Assembly: GCF_050003625.1 (NCBI RefSeq)
Contig: NC_134400.1
Coordinates: forward strand, 47,109,096 to 47,173,095
From: Haematobia irritans
Lineage: Eukaryota > Arthropoda > Insecta > Diptera > Muscidae
Reading direction: 5' to 3'
DNA: 64,000 nt
Of the stretch, positions 8,661 to 22,305 are shown piece after piece. A program made the translations under genes and the position numbers. Under the pieces are notes generated by a model. It was given only the letters and a program-made list of their open reading frames with translations, did not search any database and was not told where the DNA came from. Positions within the stretch are counted from its first letter, which is position 1, and each line of letters opens with the position of its first letter.

Positions 8661-9233
8661 TGTACATATCGACTTACGCATGATTGAATAACGTATTGCC
8701 ATTTAACATATTTATTACCTGTAACGAAATAAACAAAAAAACATAATTAAAAATTTTGAAAACATGTACAGATGTAATATATAAAAATATCGGTGCATAA
8801 TATTATTTTCATGTATTAAAAATTGTCCTTCATATGTAGAATACAAATATGGACGAAAATTTGCTCCTCCATAAGGCTCAAGAAGTCAAAATATGGTGAT
8901 CGGTTTATACATCGGCTATATGAACCCTTCATTTCACTTAAGCCAATTTAATTTTATTTTAGTTCATGGAATTATTGTGTTCGGAGAATATCTAATAAAT
9001 TTGTTAGCGTACTTTACTCTAATAATTTTGTTAGCGTACTAAAAAACGAAAAGAATCCGTACTAAATCCGTACTTCTCACAAAATAGTTAATTATTTCTT
9101 AAAATTTATAAATTTTATTACAAATGCGCCCAACTTGAACTTCGTATGGCACTAAAGTCATTCTTGCAAATTTTAACTCCAATTTTTCAACTTCAAACTT
9201 CAAAAATTACTTTTACAATTGGAAAAACTTAAC
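8661..9233. repeat. degenerate repeat remnants, no gene
   Basis: A short HINE-B unit is visible at about 8850-8930 (GAAAATTTGCTCCTCC..GGCTC, then GGTGATCGGTTTATA). The rest (about 8940-9230) resembles the MITE-E family that is clearer at 31600, 39480 and 61815. No ORF of interest. Confidence 0.45.
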
Positions 9234-9235
9234 TA

Positions 9236-10207
9236 CACCCTCACAAAAAATCGCTTCTGTAACATATACTCCCAAACATATTTTGCTTCAAGCATATACA
9301 TTTTTGGGTATTGCCCAAACATTTATATGTTTGATCTCTTCCAATATATAATATGTTTGAAAGCATATTGGTCTAAACAATATATGTTTGGGTAGTCTAA
9401 GTTCCAAACATTTTGTATTTTTGCATCCAAATTCAATAATGTTGTCTTCCAAAAAACAATATGTTATTATGTGAACATATAATATGTTTGGAAGCATTTT
9501 GCACCCAAAAATATTATATGCTTAAAAAAAATTCTCCCAAACAATACTGTGCTCAAAATTTTATTTATTTATTTATATATTTACAATCATAATGAATTAT
9601 GAAAATAAACAGGTAATATAGGTGCTAACAACATAGTTTTTCGACCTGAATGCTCAAAATTTTGTTTCTGCCTAATTGTATATTCCCTCACATCTTTCTC
9701 ACTTCCACGAGATTTTTTAGTTCTTATCACCTTTTTCTGTAATATAAACATTGTAGAAGAAATTATTCAATTTTATGATTTTTTTTTTATTTTAATTTTA
9801 CCGGACGGGGATTCGAACAGCGGACCACACAGTTTGTAAGGATCAAAGAAGTAGCTGATCAATTGCCCAAGGAAAAATAAAATGTTAATTTTGTAATAAC
9901 AAGCAACAACCACCAACTTAATTCAATATCGCTCCCTGTTAAATAGCGCTCCAAGCTACTAAACACATATATGTTTATAGGCTATTTCTAAATTAATATA
10001 TGTTTGCATCCAAGCATATTATATTTACAAACATTTTATGTCCCAAACATAATATGTTCTAACATATTAACATATATGTCCCAAACATGTTATGCTAGTT
10101 TATGAACATTATATGCTTGCACTCAAAAATATTGTGTTTAAAAATTTGTGTTCCAAACATATAATGTTTATAGCCAAACATATGAAAAACAGTCTTTTTC
10201 ATCCGTG
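9236..10207 (+). mobile_element. MITE-F copy 1, TA-flanked, with tRNA-like core
   Basis: A 972-bp element between TA 9234-9235 and TA 10208-10209. The ends are CACCCTCACAAAAAA on the left and, inverted, CACGGATGAAAAAGA on the right. The arms are made of alternating CCAAACATAT / ATATGTTTGG blocks that can fold on themselves. The centre (about 9801-9868) is tRNA-like on the minus strand, with a B-box GTTCGAATCC. A near-identical copy in the opposite orientation lies at 60352-61328. It has no credible transposase; the 69-codon frame in the arms is also present in the other copy only because the DNA is conserved. Confidence 0.8.
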
Positions 10208-10209
10208 TA

Positions 10210-10560
10210 TATCTAATAAATTTTCTTGACTTTGTCGAAAAATATTTACTCATTTTCGTGATGTCAGCGTTTGTAATACTGTTTGGTTACAATATTCTAA
10301 CAATTATCTAAATTTTCTAAAATGAATCAAAAGTTTTTTCCTGGTGTTTTTTATTGGAAAAAAAGATTTGTTTGTAGTTAAATTTTATTATTTTTTCGAA
10401 ATTTTCCACTGTCCAATGAAATTTCCTTTTTTTAAGTATTTTTCAAACATTTTATAAACTAAACGTGGGTATAAAGTTCAATGACTGTATACATTAGTTC
10501 AATACGAACTAAAGCAAACGAAAATTATCGTTCGATTCCCAAAAATAGTAAGAATGATTA
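10210..10560. repeat. AT-rich repeat shared with 13310-13480 and 15430-15725
   Basis: TTTGTTTGTAGTTAAATTTTATTATTTTTTCGAAATTTTCCAC and TAAACGTGGGTATAAAGTTCA-type blocks recur in the same order at 15480-15640. It is a decayed non-autonomous element, with no gene. Confidence 0.5.
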
Positions 10561-10597
10561 CTTTGTAGCTAAAACGGTCATGATTTGGCGCCAATTA

Positions 10598-13306
<2,709 letters not shown>

Positions 13307-13762
13307 TACTTTGCTTTTAGTGAATTTTTTCATCTATGAGAGGGTGTAATTTCGTGAACTGCAGTTAAAAAGTACATTAGAGCCATACATTTTCCTGGCT
13401 TTAACAACGCTTTGTCGAAATCTCAAACTGTGGAGTACAATTTTGTTCAATTTTCGAACGAGTTAGCTCATTCTTCTTCGAAAAAGTTTACTTGTTTTCG
13501 ATGTGATCGGATGAAATTCGCTTCTTCAAAAGGCTCAAGAAATAAAAATTTTGATCGGTTTAAATGGCGCTATATGTAAAAGTGGTCCGATATGGCCCAT
13601 ATAGCTTGTTTCGCTTTGAAGATGGTGTAGTTTCAACAGACGGACGGACATCGTTAGATCGACTCAGAATTATACCTTTTAATGGGTGGTGAATTCTGAG
13701 TCGATGTGTTGCAAAAGTGAAGACAAAGATAGCATACCGCCCCCATATCGTAGGGTATAAAC
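13307..13762 (+). repeat. degenerate repeat plus HINE-B right-end remnant
   Basis: 13310-13480 shares blocks with 15640-15725 (ACATTTTCCTGG.TTTAACAACGCTTTG). 13500-13762 is a very short HINE-B-like piece: GATCGGTTTAAATGG..GCTATATGTAAAAGTGGTCCGATATGGCC, then CAGACGGACGGACAT and ATCGACTCAGAATT, ending GGGTATAAAC. Confidence 0.55.
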
Positions 13763-15429
13763 ATCGTGAAATTTTTAGAAAATCGTCAGGAATGAAAATT
13801 AGTCAAATAAAGTTTTCTTATGCCCGTGAAAAATATTTTTTAAAGCAAATAAAATAGCTTATAGACAATCGCACTTGCCACTTGGTATGATGCTAAATAA
13901 ATTTGCTCTAAATGAAAATATTTAGTATGAACAGGGGTTTTCTTTTGACTAAAATTTCGTCATTATCAAATGTGATCTTATATGTATTTGAAAAGTATTG
14001 GAATTTCCTATTATATATTGACGTGGACAAGAAATATTGGTCTATGGTATAAAATTACCAATGTTACTTTATACGTTCTATATATGCTGGTATCGGACAA
14101 CATCATCTTCTTTAGGTATTTAACAAGCATACATTGAACTTGATAAAATCAGATCCTTATAGGGGTTACCGTTTCGAAAAAGGATCTTTATATTCCACGT
14201 ACACATTGACTGCAGATGGTCTATTGGGCCCGTACAAAATAAAAATAAATTAAATTAATAAACATAATAAATAAAAAAAAATAAATTAATAAACATAATA
14301 AATTAAAAAAAAATAAAATTAATCGTTATTTATGGCAAATTTCATTTTCTCGACTAATGTGACCTTATTTCTTGTTTTCTCAATTGATATCCCTAATATA
14401 TGTACATGTATGGGGTGATGGCTTTGTTTCGTCTTGGTTGGTATGGTCTTTTGCCCAGTTGTTAATACTTCAAAACCTCAAGGTCGTTTCACTTTATTGT
14501 AACTTATATCATAGTTAAGTATGCAGTCAACAAGAAGAACAACAACAACTAAAGCATATCTTTAACCAAACGAAAAAAAGTTGGGCATATTTGTGAAGAA
14601 TAACAGCGAAATTATTGGGTCTTGGAACAAAAAATTCTCCACTCTAGAGCAACGTCAAGACATCAAAACCAATGTGTAGGACAATGAAAAATATGCACAT
14701 AAAACCAGCAGCGGTTGTATTACGAAATACTCTTTCTCCTTAATATGGTGTTTTCTTAGTTGGCGGCAATGGCAGCAAGATTCCATTTTATGGCTTAGAA
14801 ACTCAAAAATGTATTGCAAACGTCCACATGGATTGCAAATGAAAGACAGGCGTCCTTGGATAATTATGGTGGTTGTTTGTTTGCAAATAATAAAAAAAAA
14901 ACAAGAAACTGCAAGATAGACGGGTGGACAGACAAAACATACTGGTGGAGAGGACGATAGATGGACCGATGTAGCTAAAGATCTATCCGTAACATTTACC
15001 TGTCAGCCAACATATTTGCATCCACACATAAGTGGAGAAGTTTACGTTGTCAATTGACTTGAAAATAGAAATCATGAAGGAATTTCGTTTTATTCCTTCC
15101 CTTTTTGTGTTGAGCCTGAACCAGCTCTCTGTGAGTAATTTTGGAATTTTTAGGTTTTACGAGAATAAAACTCGGTGTAAAGAGATAAACATTGGTGGAC
15201 TTTAGCGATCCCTAAGAATCTATGAAACTGGAGGAAAATTTGGAGAAAAAAATCAAAATTCAACTTTTACCAAATCCACAAGCTGAGAAGGAATCTGAAC
15301 ACCCCAAGCATGTTTTGAGTGTTATTTTTGGGTGGTGATCATGAAACATTTTTATAGCAAAAATTTAATATTTTCACCAAACATGTACATGGATGCCGAA
15401 ATCAAATATATAATTTTCGAGAAAATACA
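13763..15429. other. low-copy AT-rich region, no gene recognised
   Basis: This 1.7-kb stretch has few matches to the repeat families. The exceptions are a weak CACCCCAAGCATGTTTTGAG..GGTGATCATGA block at 15300-15345 related to the MITE at 57224, and a short duplicated AATAAATTAATAAACATAATAAATtAAA run at 14245-14320. No ORF above about 60 codons, no splice-supported exon pattern and no RNA gene could be identified. It could be intronic or intergenic DNA of the host. Confidence 0.4.
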
Positions 15430-15725
15430 CTGAAAAAAGTCCGTCGTTAAACTAACGCTAATATTTACTTATTTTTATTGAAAACAAATTATTTGCTTGT
15501 AGTTAAGTTTTAATATATTTTTTTTTTAAATTTTCCACGGCCAAATAAAATTTCCTTTTGTTAAGTACATATGTCTAAAATATTTTATGAACTAAAAATG
15601 GGTATAAAGTTCAGTGACTGTACACATATGTAAGTTCAGGGCATTACATTTTCCTGGTTACAACGATGCTTTGTGAAAATCTCAAAACGTGGAGTACAAT
15701 TCAGTTCAATGTTCGCACGAAGTAG
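15430..15725. repeat. AT-rich repeat related to 10210-10560 and 13310-13480
   Basis: It starts ACACTGAAAAAAGTCC and contains the TTGCTTGTAGTTAAGTTTTAATATATTTT and GGGTATAAAGTTCAGTGACTG blocks shared with 10360-10500. No gene. Confidence 0.5.
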
Positions 15726-16550
15726 GATATTGCCTCCAATTTAATTCAGACATTTATCCAGTGAGAAGGGCAATATCACACCCACTTCAACTCAAAGTCG
15801 ATTTTTCTGATACTATCGATCAAAAGTAATTAATCTAATTCAACTAAGAAATCGAATCGAATTTTTGACAAATCTCAATTTGAACACAACAACTTAAAAA
15901 TTATAGAAAATCGACTTATTTAGTTATTCAAAGTCGACTTTTGACTTGTAGACTTTCCTAGGAGTCATCATGATAAAAACCATATATCTTATTTGTCTTT
16001 CAATCGAAGTTATTTTGTTGATTAATGCCGATTAATTAATAGTCAAACTAACAAGACCAACATCACTTTCCTCCTTTAACCCTTTCACTACCAATGTCCA
16101 CTTAGAAGGACATTCGAAAAAGACACCCATTTCTATTTTCCCACTTAGTTTCGATTTATTTCCTGATGTTATTTTAAAGTAGACGATTTAACTTAAATAG
16201 GTTATAAATATTTTCCATATAAGCGAGCACTTAAATACATTTTTATAAACTTCTCTAACAATAAACGAAAAATATGAAAATTTGAGACAATTTTTCTACT
16301 ACATGTTTCTAGTAAATGGACATTCATACAAAGACTATAGCTGATACTACTTCGGGTTCTTTTTTGTATTTTTTCCAGAAAGATAATAACGCTTATTTTC
16401 GTAAGGCCATTTGGTCACAATTCAAGAGTCAAGTTTTCAGAACAAGCTCATATAGCTCTTGAAGTAATTGAGGTAGGTTCTCAAAATGACAATTTTTGTT
16501 CTATATACTGTAAGTACAAGTAGAAACAGAAGAAAAATTAAAGTTTTTAA

Positions 16551-17486
16551 CCCTTCTGTGCGTGATGAGGTCCCGCTGGACCTTTTTGATGTTTATTCAT
16601 ACATAACTTTATCTTTTATATGCATTTCGGCTTGATGGTTTATTACTTCTTGTACTGAAGTGTTTCAAGTTCAAAACTTTAAATTTTTATGTGATTGAAC
16701 CATTAAATCGTTTTTTATAGGTATTTGAAAAAGTTTAGTGCGATTCTGCGTGATGAGGTCCAATGGGACCTACCACTAATTACATTAGTGGTTTTAGCAC
16801 AGTTTAAAAAGCAGCGTAAAGATATTGCGATTTTCGTATTTGGAACAATTAATAACACTAACATCCTTTCAGAAAATACGGTTATTTGGAAGAATTTGTC
16901 AGTTTTGAAGTTTCCATTGGTTTCGTTGCTTGGTAGAAGATAATTTTATGTCTTCCGTGGATATATCCACTACAGTGAAACTAAAAGTGCAAAAAAAGTT
17001 ATTTGAACTTCATGGAAACCTTGGTCGATCTAAGTTGTTATATTTCTATACATGTTCCAGACCCATCAGCTCCTGCAATTTGGCAAGATGTGCCTCAATT
17101 TGGACAAAGTTTGAAACAACCACTATGCACATAAACTGCGAACAAAACGAACGCCACTAAAAAAATCGTATTGTTCTTCCTTCAAAAATCCAGTTTGTAA
17201 AGAACATTCAAAAACCAAAACAATATATTGATGCGACAAACATCAGGGCATCTAGTATACTTATCAAAAATTTAAACGTTATCTGTATCCTATTAAAATT
17301 TAAATAAAACTCTATATTTACAACCAAATATTTATATATGCAATTTGTGCATCATAGAAGAGTCCACCTACAGTAAATGATCGAAAAATATCGTAGGGAT
17401 AACCTCTCTACCATCCTTTTTTATTCTAGGTCCCACGGGACCTCATCACGCTGGTATCGCTTCCAGTGTTATCACATACACGAGGG
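16551..17486 (+). mobile_element. inner piggyBac-type element (TTAA-flanked)
   Basis: It is flanked by TTAA at 16547-16550 and 17487-17490. The left end is CCCTTCTGTGCGTGATGAGG followed by the palindrome GGTCCCGCTGGACC. The right end, inverted, is CCCTCGTGTATGTGATA and carries GGTCCCACGGGACC followed by TCATCACG. The 936-bp length is well short of an autonomous element, but traces of transposase remain (see 17095-17230). Confidence 0.75.
17095..17230 (+). pseudogene. piggyBac-type transposase C-terminal Cys-rich remnant
   Basis: Read in the frame of TGC at about 17089, the sequence gives a segment containing RTKRTPLKKSYC followed by NPVCKEHSKTKTIY. piggyBac transposases end in a cysteine-rich domain that typically includes a C..C...C..C..HS pattern, and VCKEHSK fits its last part. 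Stop codons interrupt the frame on both sides. Placement just inside the right TTAA end is where this domain should be. Recognition is by eye on a short motif. Confidence 0.5.
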
Positions 17487-17739
17487 TTAACATTAGGTTT
17501 ATTTCGGAAGTGAAAGGGTTAATTCAGAGTCCATTTTTCGATTTTATCAATAGAAATCAATTTGATCACTATCAAAAGCCGATTAGATCCCATGTTGGAC
17601 AAAATGTATTAATATGATGAGGATTACAAATAGTCGATTTCTATTTTTGTTGTCAAGGGGTCAAGTCTGATAACCGATTGTGATTATTCAAAAGTTGATT
17701 ATCCTCTTTTCAATGAAGTCAACGTTTTGTTCATAGGTA

Positions 17740-18849
17740 ACAAGTTGGCTGATAAGTCCCCGGTCTGACACATAGATAGCATCGCTAGTATTAAATGCAT
17801 ATTATTTTTATATAGTACGAACCTTCAAATGATTCGTGTCAAAATTTTAAATTCAAGCGTGGCGAAATGAGCACGGAGGACGGCGAACACAGTGGACGCC
17901 CGAAAGAGGTGGTTACCGACTAAAACATCAAAAAATCCACAAAATGATTTTGAATGACTGTAAAATAAAGTTAATCGAGAATAGCAGAGGCCTTAAAGAT
18001 ATCAAAGGAACGTGTTGGTCATATCATTCATCAATATTTGGATATGCCGAAGCTCTGTGCAAAATGGGTGCCGCGCGAGCTCACATTTGACCAAAAACAA
18101 CAACGTGTTGATGATTCTGAGCGGTGTTTGCAGCTGTTAACTCGTAAAACACCAGAGTTTTTCCGTCGATATGTGACAATGGATGAAACATGGCTCCATC
18201 ACTACACTCCTGAGTCCAATCGACAGTCGGCTGAGTGGACAGCGACCGGTGAACCGTCTCCGAAGCGTGGAAAGACTCAAAAGTCCGCTGGCGAAGTAAT
18301 GGCCTCTGTTTTTTGGGATGCGCATGGAATAATTTTTATCGGTTATCTTGAGAAGGGAAAAACCATCAACAGTGACTATTATATGGCGTTACTGGAGCGT
18401 TTGAAGGTCGAAATCGCGGCAAAACGGCCCCATATGAAGAAGAAAAAAGTATTGTTCCACCAAGACAACGCACCGTGCCACAAGTCAGCCAACCTATTAT
18501 TATATGGCGTTATTGGAGCGTTTGAAGGTCGAAATCGCGACAAAACGGCCCATATGAAGAAGAAAAAAGTGTTGTTCCACCAAGACAACGCAGCGTGCCA
18601 CAAGTCATTGAGAACGATGGCAAAAATTCATGAATTGGGCTTCGAATTGTTTCCCCACCCACCGTATTCTCCAGATCTGGCGACCTCAAAAGGATGTTCG
18701 CAGGGAAAAAATTTGGCTGCAATGAAGAGGTGATCGCCGAAACTGAGGCCTATTTTGAGGCAAAACCGAACTATGTTGAATAATAAAAACGAATTTTGAG
18801 AAAAAATGTGTTTGTCTTTGTTAGACCGGGGACTTATCAGCCAACCTGT
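17740..18849 (+). mobile_element. Himar1-like mariner (irritans subfamily), internally deleted
   Basis: Inverted ends ACAAGTTGGCTGATAAGTCC (17740) and, inverted, ACAGGTTGGCTGATAAGTCC (to 18849). Both continue CCGGTCT, and TA flanks it at 17738-17739 and 18850-18851. This is the mariner-irritans terminal repeat. At 1110 bp it is shorter than the roughly 1.29 kb of a complete element even though it holds a duplicated segment, because the N-terminal coding region and two C-terminal blocks are deleted. Confidence 0.93.
17849..18783 (+). pseudogene. Himar1-like DD34D mariner transposase (inactivated)
   Basis: Recognisable from KFKRGEMSTEDGE to the terminal NYVE-stop at 18781-18783. The region encoding roughly the first 50 residues is missing. 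A TAA follows EVVTD, then -1 and +1 shifts occur near 17930 and 17975. A 231-codon frame (18038-18733) covers LCAKWVPRELTFDQ, the first catalytic D in MDETW (18182-18184) and the second in HQDNAPCH (18464-18466). It then repeats about 109 bp, so a second HQDNA.CH appears (18584-18586). After SPDLA the block that carries the third catalytic D (SDFF..) is deleted, as is a segment shortly before the end. Confidence 0.92.
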
Positions 18850-19487
18850 TACCAATCAAAACCGATTGGTCGATTTTTCCAATAACAAAATCGAATAGAT
18901 TTTACCCGACTTCTAAAAATACAATAAACAGGCAATAGACTATTGGACTTCAAAAAAAAAATGTTGACTTTGATTTTATGGACAAAAAGACGACTTCCAT
19001 TTAACGAATTGGAAAAACTGCGCGAAAAATTGACTTTGGACTTATAGTCCAAAGTCGATGTTAACTGTTTTATAGTGATTATAGAAAAGTTAACATTTGA
19101 TGTTTTAATGAGACTAAATTCTTGTTCCTTTGAATTGAATTTTCGATTTAATCGGTGAAATTAGATAAGAGATTTTGACCAACATCAAGAATCTGTTATT
19201 CGAAACCGCATCCAGAGAAGGAGATCACCCCAAGCATGTTTCAAGATCAAAATTTTATTTTTGGAAAGGATAATTTTGTACGAAAGGATAATTAGAAAAT
19301 TGACTTTGTTTTTTTCTGACAAAAAGTCGACTTCGATCTTTAGTCTTTTAAACGATGTGGAAAAATTGTGGGCCTCAGAGCTTTTCGATTTGTTCAGGAG
19401 TTGTAACATAGTCGATTTTTCGATTCATCGATTTTGGTCAACATGCAATTTTAAGACTAAAGAAGGCAAAATACAAATTTGAAGATT

Positions 19488-21505
19488 AACAAGTATATAC
19501 GGCCGTAAGTTCGGCCTGGCCGAATCTTATGTACCCTCCACCATGGATTGCATAGAAATTTGTACTAAATGTCATCCACAATCGAATTACTTGGGTTGCG
19601 GTAACACTTGCCGATGGCAAGGTATCTTAAGACTTCTAAACATCGTCTTCTCAATTGTAAGTTAGTCCATACGGGGTATATATTAAACAAAAAAGGCCGA
19701 TTAAATACGTAAATAATTCAGTTTGACAAAAAATTTTTATAGAAATAAAATGTTGACAACAATTTTTATAGAAATAAAATTTTGACAAAATTTTTCTATA
19801 GCAATAAAATTTTGACAAAATTTTCTATAGAAATAAAATGTTGGTAGATTATTTTTGGGCATCGGCTATATATAACTATAGACCGATATAGACCAATTTT
19901 GGCATGGTTGTTAGCGGCCATATACTAGCGCAATGTACCAAATTTCAGCCGGATCGGATGAATTTTGCTCCTCCAATAGCTCTGGAGGTCAAATCTGGGG
20001 ATCGGTTTAAATGGGGGTTATATATAATTAAGACCGGTGTGGACCAATTTTTGCATGGTTGCTAGCGGCCTTGTACAAACACCACTTTGCAAATTTCAGC
20101 CGGATCGGATGAATTTTGCTCCTCCAATAGCTCTGGAGGTCAAATCTGGGGATCGGTTTAAATGGGGGCTATATATAATTATGGACCGATATGGAACAAC
20201 TCTTGCCTGTTTGTTAGAGGCCACATTCTAACACCACGTTGCCAATTTCAACCGGATCGCATGAATTTTGCTCCTCTAAGAGGCTCCGGAGGTCAAATCT
20301 GGGGATCGGTTTATATGGGGGCTATATATAATTATGGACCGATATGGACCAATTTTGGCATGGCTGTTAGAGACCATATACTAACACCACTTACCAAATT
20401 TCAACCGGATCGGATGAATTTTGCTCCTCCAAGAGGCTCCCTTGGTCAAATCTGAGGATCGGTTAATATGGGGGCTTTATATATAACCGATATGGACCAA
20501 TTTTTGCATGGTTGTTAGAGACCGGATCGGATGAAATTTGCCGGATCGGATGAAATTTGCTTCTCTTAGAGGATCCGCAAACCAAATCTGGGGATCGGTT
20601 TATATGGGGGCTATTTATAATTATGGACCGATATGGACCAATTTTTGCATATTTGTTAGAGACTATATACTAGGTTAGGTGGCAGCCCGATGTATCAGGC
20701 TCACTTAGACTACTCAGTCCATTGTGATACCACATTGGTGAACTTCTCTCTTATCACTGAGTGCTGCCCGATTCCATGTTAAGCTCAATGACAAGGGACC
20801 TCCTTTTTATAGCCGAGTCCGAACGGCGTTCCACATTGCAGTGAAACCACTTAGAGAAGCTTTGAAACCCTCAGAAATGTCACCAGCATTACTGAGGTGG
20901 GATAATCCATCGCTGAAAAACTTTTTGGTGTTCGGTCGAAGCAGGAATCGAACCCACGACCTTGTGTATACAAGGCGGGCATGTTAACCATTGCACCACG
21001 GTGGCTCCGACCATATACTAACACCACGTAGCAAATTTCAGCCGGATCGGATAAAATTTGCTTCTCTGAGAGGCTCCGCAAGCCAAATTTGGGGATCGGT
21101 TTATTTGGGGGCTATATATAATTATGGACCGATTTGGACCAATGTTTGCATGGTTGTGAGAGACCATATACTAACACCATGTACCAAATTTCAACCGGAT
21201 CGCATGAATTTTGGTCCTCCAAGAGGCTCCGCTAGCCAAATCTGAGCGTCGGTTTATATGGGGGCTATACGTAAAAGTGGACCGATATGGCCCATTTGCA
21301 ATACCATCCGACCTACATCAATAACAACTACATATGTGAAGTTTCAAGTCGATAGCTTGTTTTGTTCGGAAGTTAGAGTGATTTCAACAGACGGACGGAC
21401 GGACGGACATGCTTTGATCGACTCAAAATTTCTCCACGGCCCAGAATATATATATGGGGTCTTAGAGCAATATTTCGATGTGTTCCTATGGTGGAGGGTA
21501 TAAAA
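19488..21505 (+). mobile_element. HINE-B copy interrupted by a SINE
   Basis: Left end AACAAGTATATACGGCCG with the GGCC palindromes, then TGTACCCTCCACCATGG. A short stretch of the 29-bp ATTTTCTATAGAAATAAAAT minisatellite follows (about 19725-19850), then 153-bp-type units (GGATCGGTTTATATGGGGGC..). The right end is ATTTCAACAGACGGACGG, ATCGACTCAAAATTTC, CAGAATATATAT, then ATGGTGGAGGGTATAAA. The 13-bp TACCCTCCACCAT / ATGGTGGAGGGTA inverted repeat brackets the element. Confidence 0.8.
20673..21009 (-). mobile_element. tRNA-derived SINE nested in HINE-B
   Basis: A full-length minus-strand copy of 337 bp: GGTTAGG tail, body and head with B box, ending GCACCACGGTGGCTCCG on the plus strand. Flanks are ACTATATACTA (20662-20672) and ACCATATACTA (21010-21020), a 10-of-11 target duplication that falls inside the ACCATATACTAACACC block of a HINE-B unit. 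Confidence 0.9.
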
Positions 21506-21857
21506 ATAGTCGACTGTGACTGTGTGTGAAACACTAGATTCTTAAAAAAATCGATTTTCGACTTATGCGTCCGAAATATAAACCAGTCCGTTGATTTTAC
21601 TTCTTGTGCATCTTGCGAATATTCCCCTGTCAATTCAAAGTAAAATTTTCGATTTCATCGATAATCGGTCACTGGATTCTGACTAACATTAAAACTCGAT
21701 ATGACCCGATTATAAAAAAAAAGTATTATACCCCATTCACATTACATGTCCAAAATCCACTTTAACTAAATTTCAACTATCAGTTGCCTTATAAAAAAAA
21801 TCCATTAGTAGATTTTCGATTTTTGTTTGACAAAATTAGTCGATTTTATACGTTTAA

Positions 21858-22300
21858 CCCTTAAATGAGCATGGTATCATTTAAGATACAAACAGAAAAA
21901 ATGCTTATGTCTTCCAATTTTTACTGAATTCTAAAAAATCAAGTTTTTTGCATTTAAAACGTCATAATCTATACTATTTCTGTGTAATCTCAAACCAAAA
22001 TTTAAAATAAGATTTTGCCCGAAAATTCAAATGCCTAAAAATTGGAGAATAGTTAATATTTATCAGAAATACAAGTAATGTAATGGTAAAAAATCTGTGG
22101 AGTGTAAAAATATCTATATTTTCTACTACAATTAAATAGTTTATTTGTAAACCAAATCTTAGTTTAATGTGCACTGTATATTTTAAGATACAACTACTAT
22201 TTTGAAAAAAAAAAGAACGCAAAAAAAAAAAAATTAGAAAAAAATGTTCTATGCAGATATTTTTTACCATTTTACATTCACCTTCTTGTACATTTAAGGA
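21858..22300. mobile_element. piggyBac-type MITE
   Basis: It is bracketed by TTAA at 21854-21857 and 22301-22304. Ends are CCCTTAAATG and, inverted, TCCTTAAATG. Each arm also carries a related word (ATTTAAGATACAA near 21888 and TTTTAAGATACAAC near 22180). The 443 bp are AT-rich and non-coding; the 98-codon minus-strand frame inside it is low-complexity. Confidence 0.6.
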
Positions 22301-22305
22301 TTAAA

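Larger units (their letters stand above)
16080..17518. mobile_element. outer piggyBac-type element (TTAA-flanked)
   Basis: It begins CCCTTTCACTACC after TTAA (16076-16079) and ends GGAAGTGAAAGGG before TTAA (17519-17522). The inverted ends share CCCTTTCACT.CC. Next to the left end is a small palindrome, GTCCACTTAGAAGGAC. The TTAA duplication and CCC.. termini are hallmarks of piggyBac-superfamily elements. About 500 bp belong to this element; the rest is the nested element at 16551-17486. The same left end restarts at 63988. Confidence 0.75.
15726..21853. repeat. CGATTTT/AAAGTCGACTTTT-rich host repeat, multiply interrupted
   Basis: The remaining pieces of this repeat are 15726-16075, 17523-17737, 18852-19487 and 21506-21853. 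All are dense in TCGATTTTTCGA, AAAGTCGACTT and CAATCGAAG-type words. Between them lie, in order, a piggyBac-type pair, a Himar1-like mariner and a HINE-B with its own SINE. Related unbroken sequence occurs at 43555-43840 and 57780-58020. Confidence 0.5.

Noticed and set aside
9288..9497. 69-codon frame also present at 61067-61276
   Set aside because: Identical because the MITE-F DNA is identical; the peptide is derived from CCAAACATAT repeats and has no independent sign of coding.
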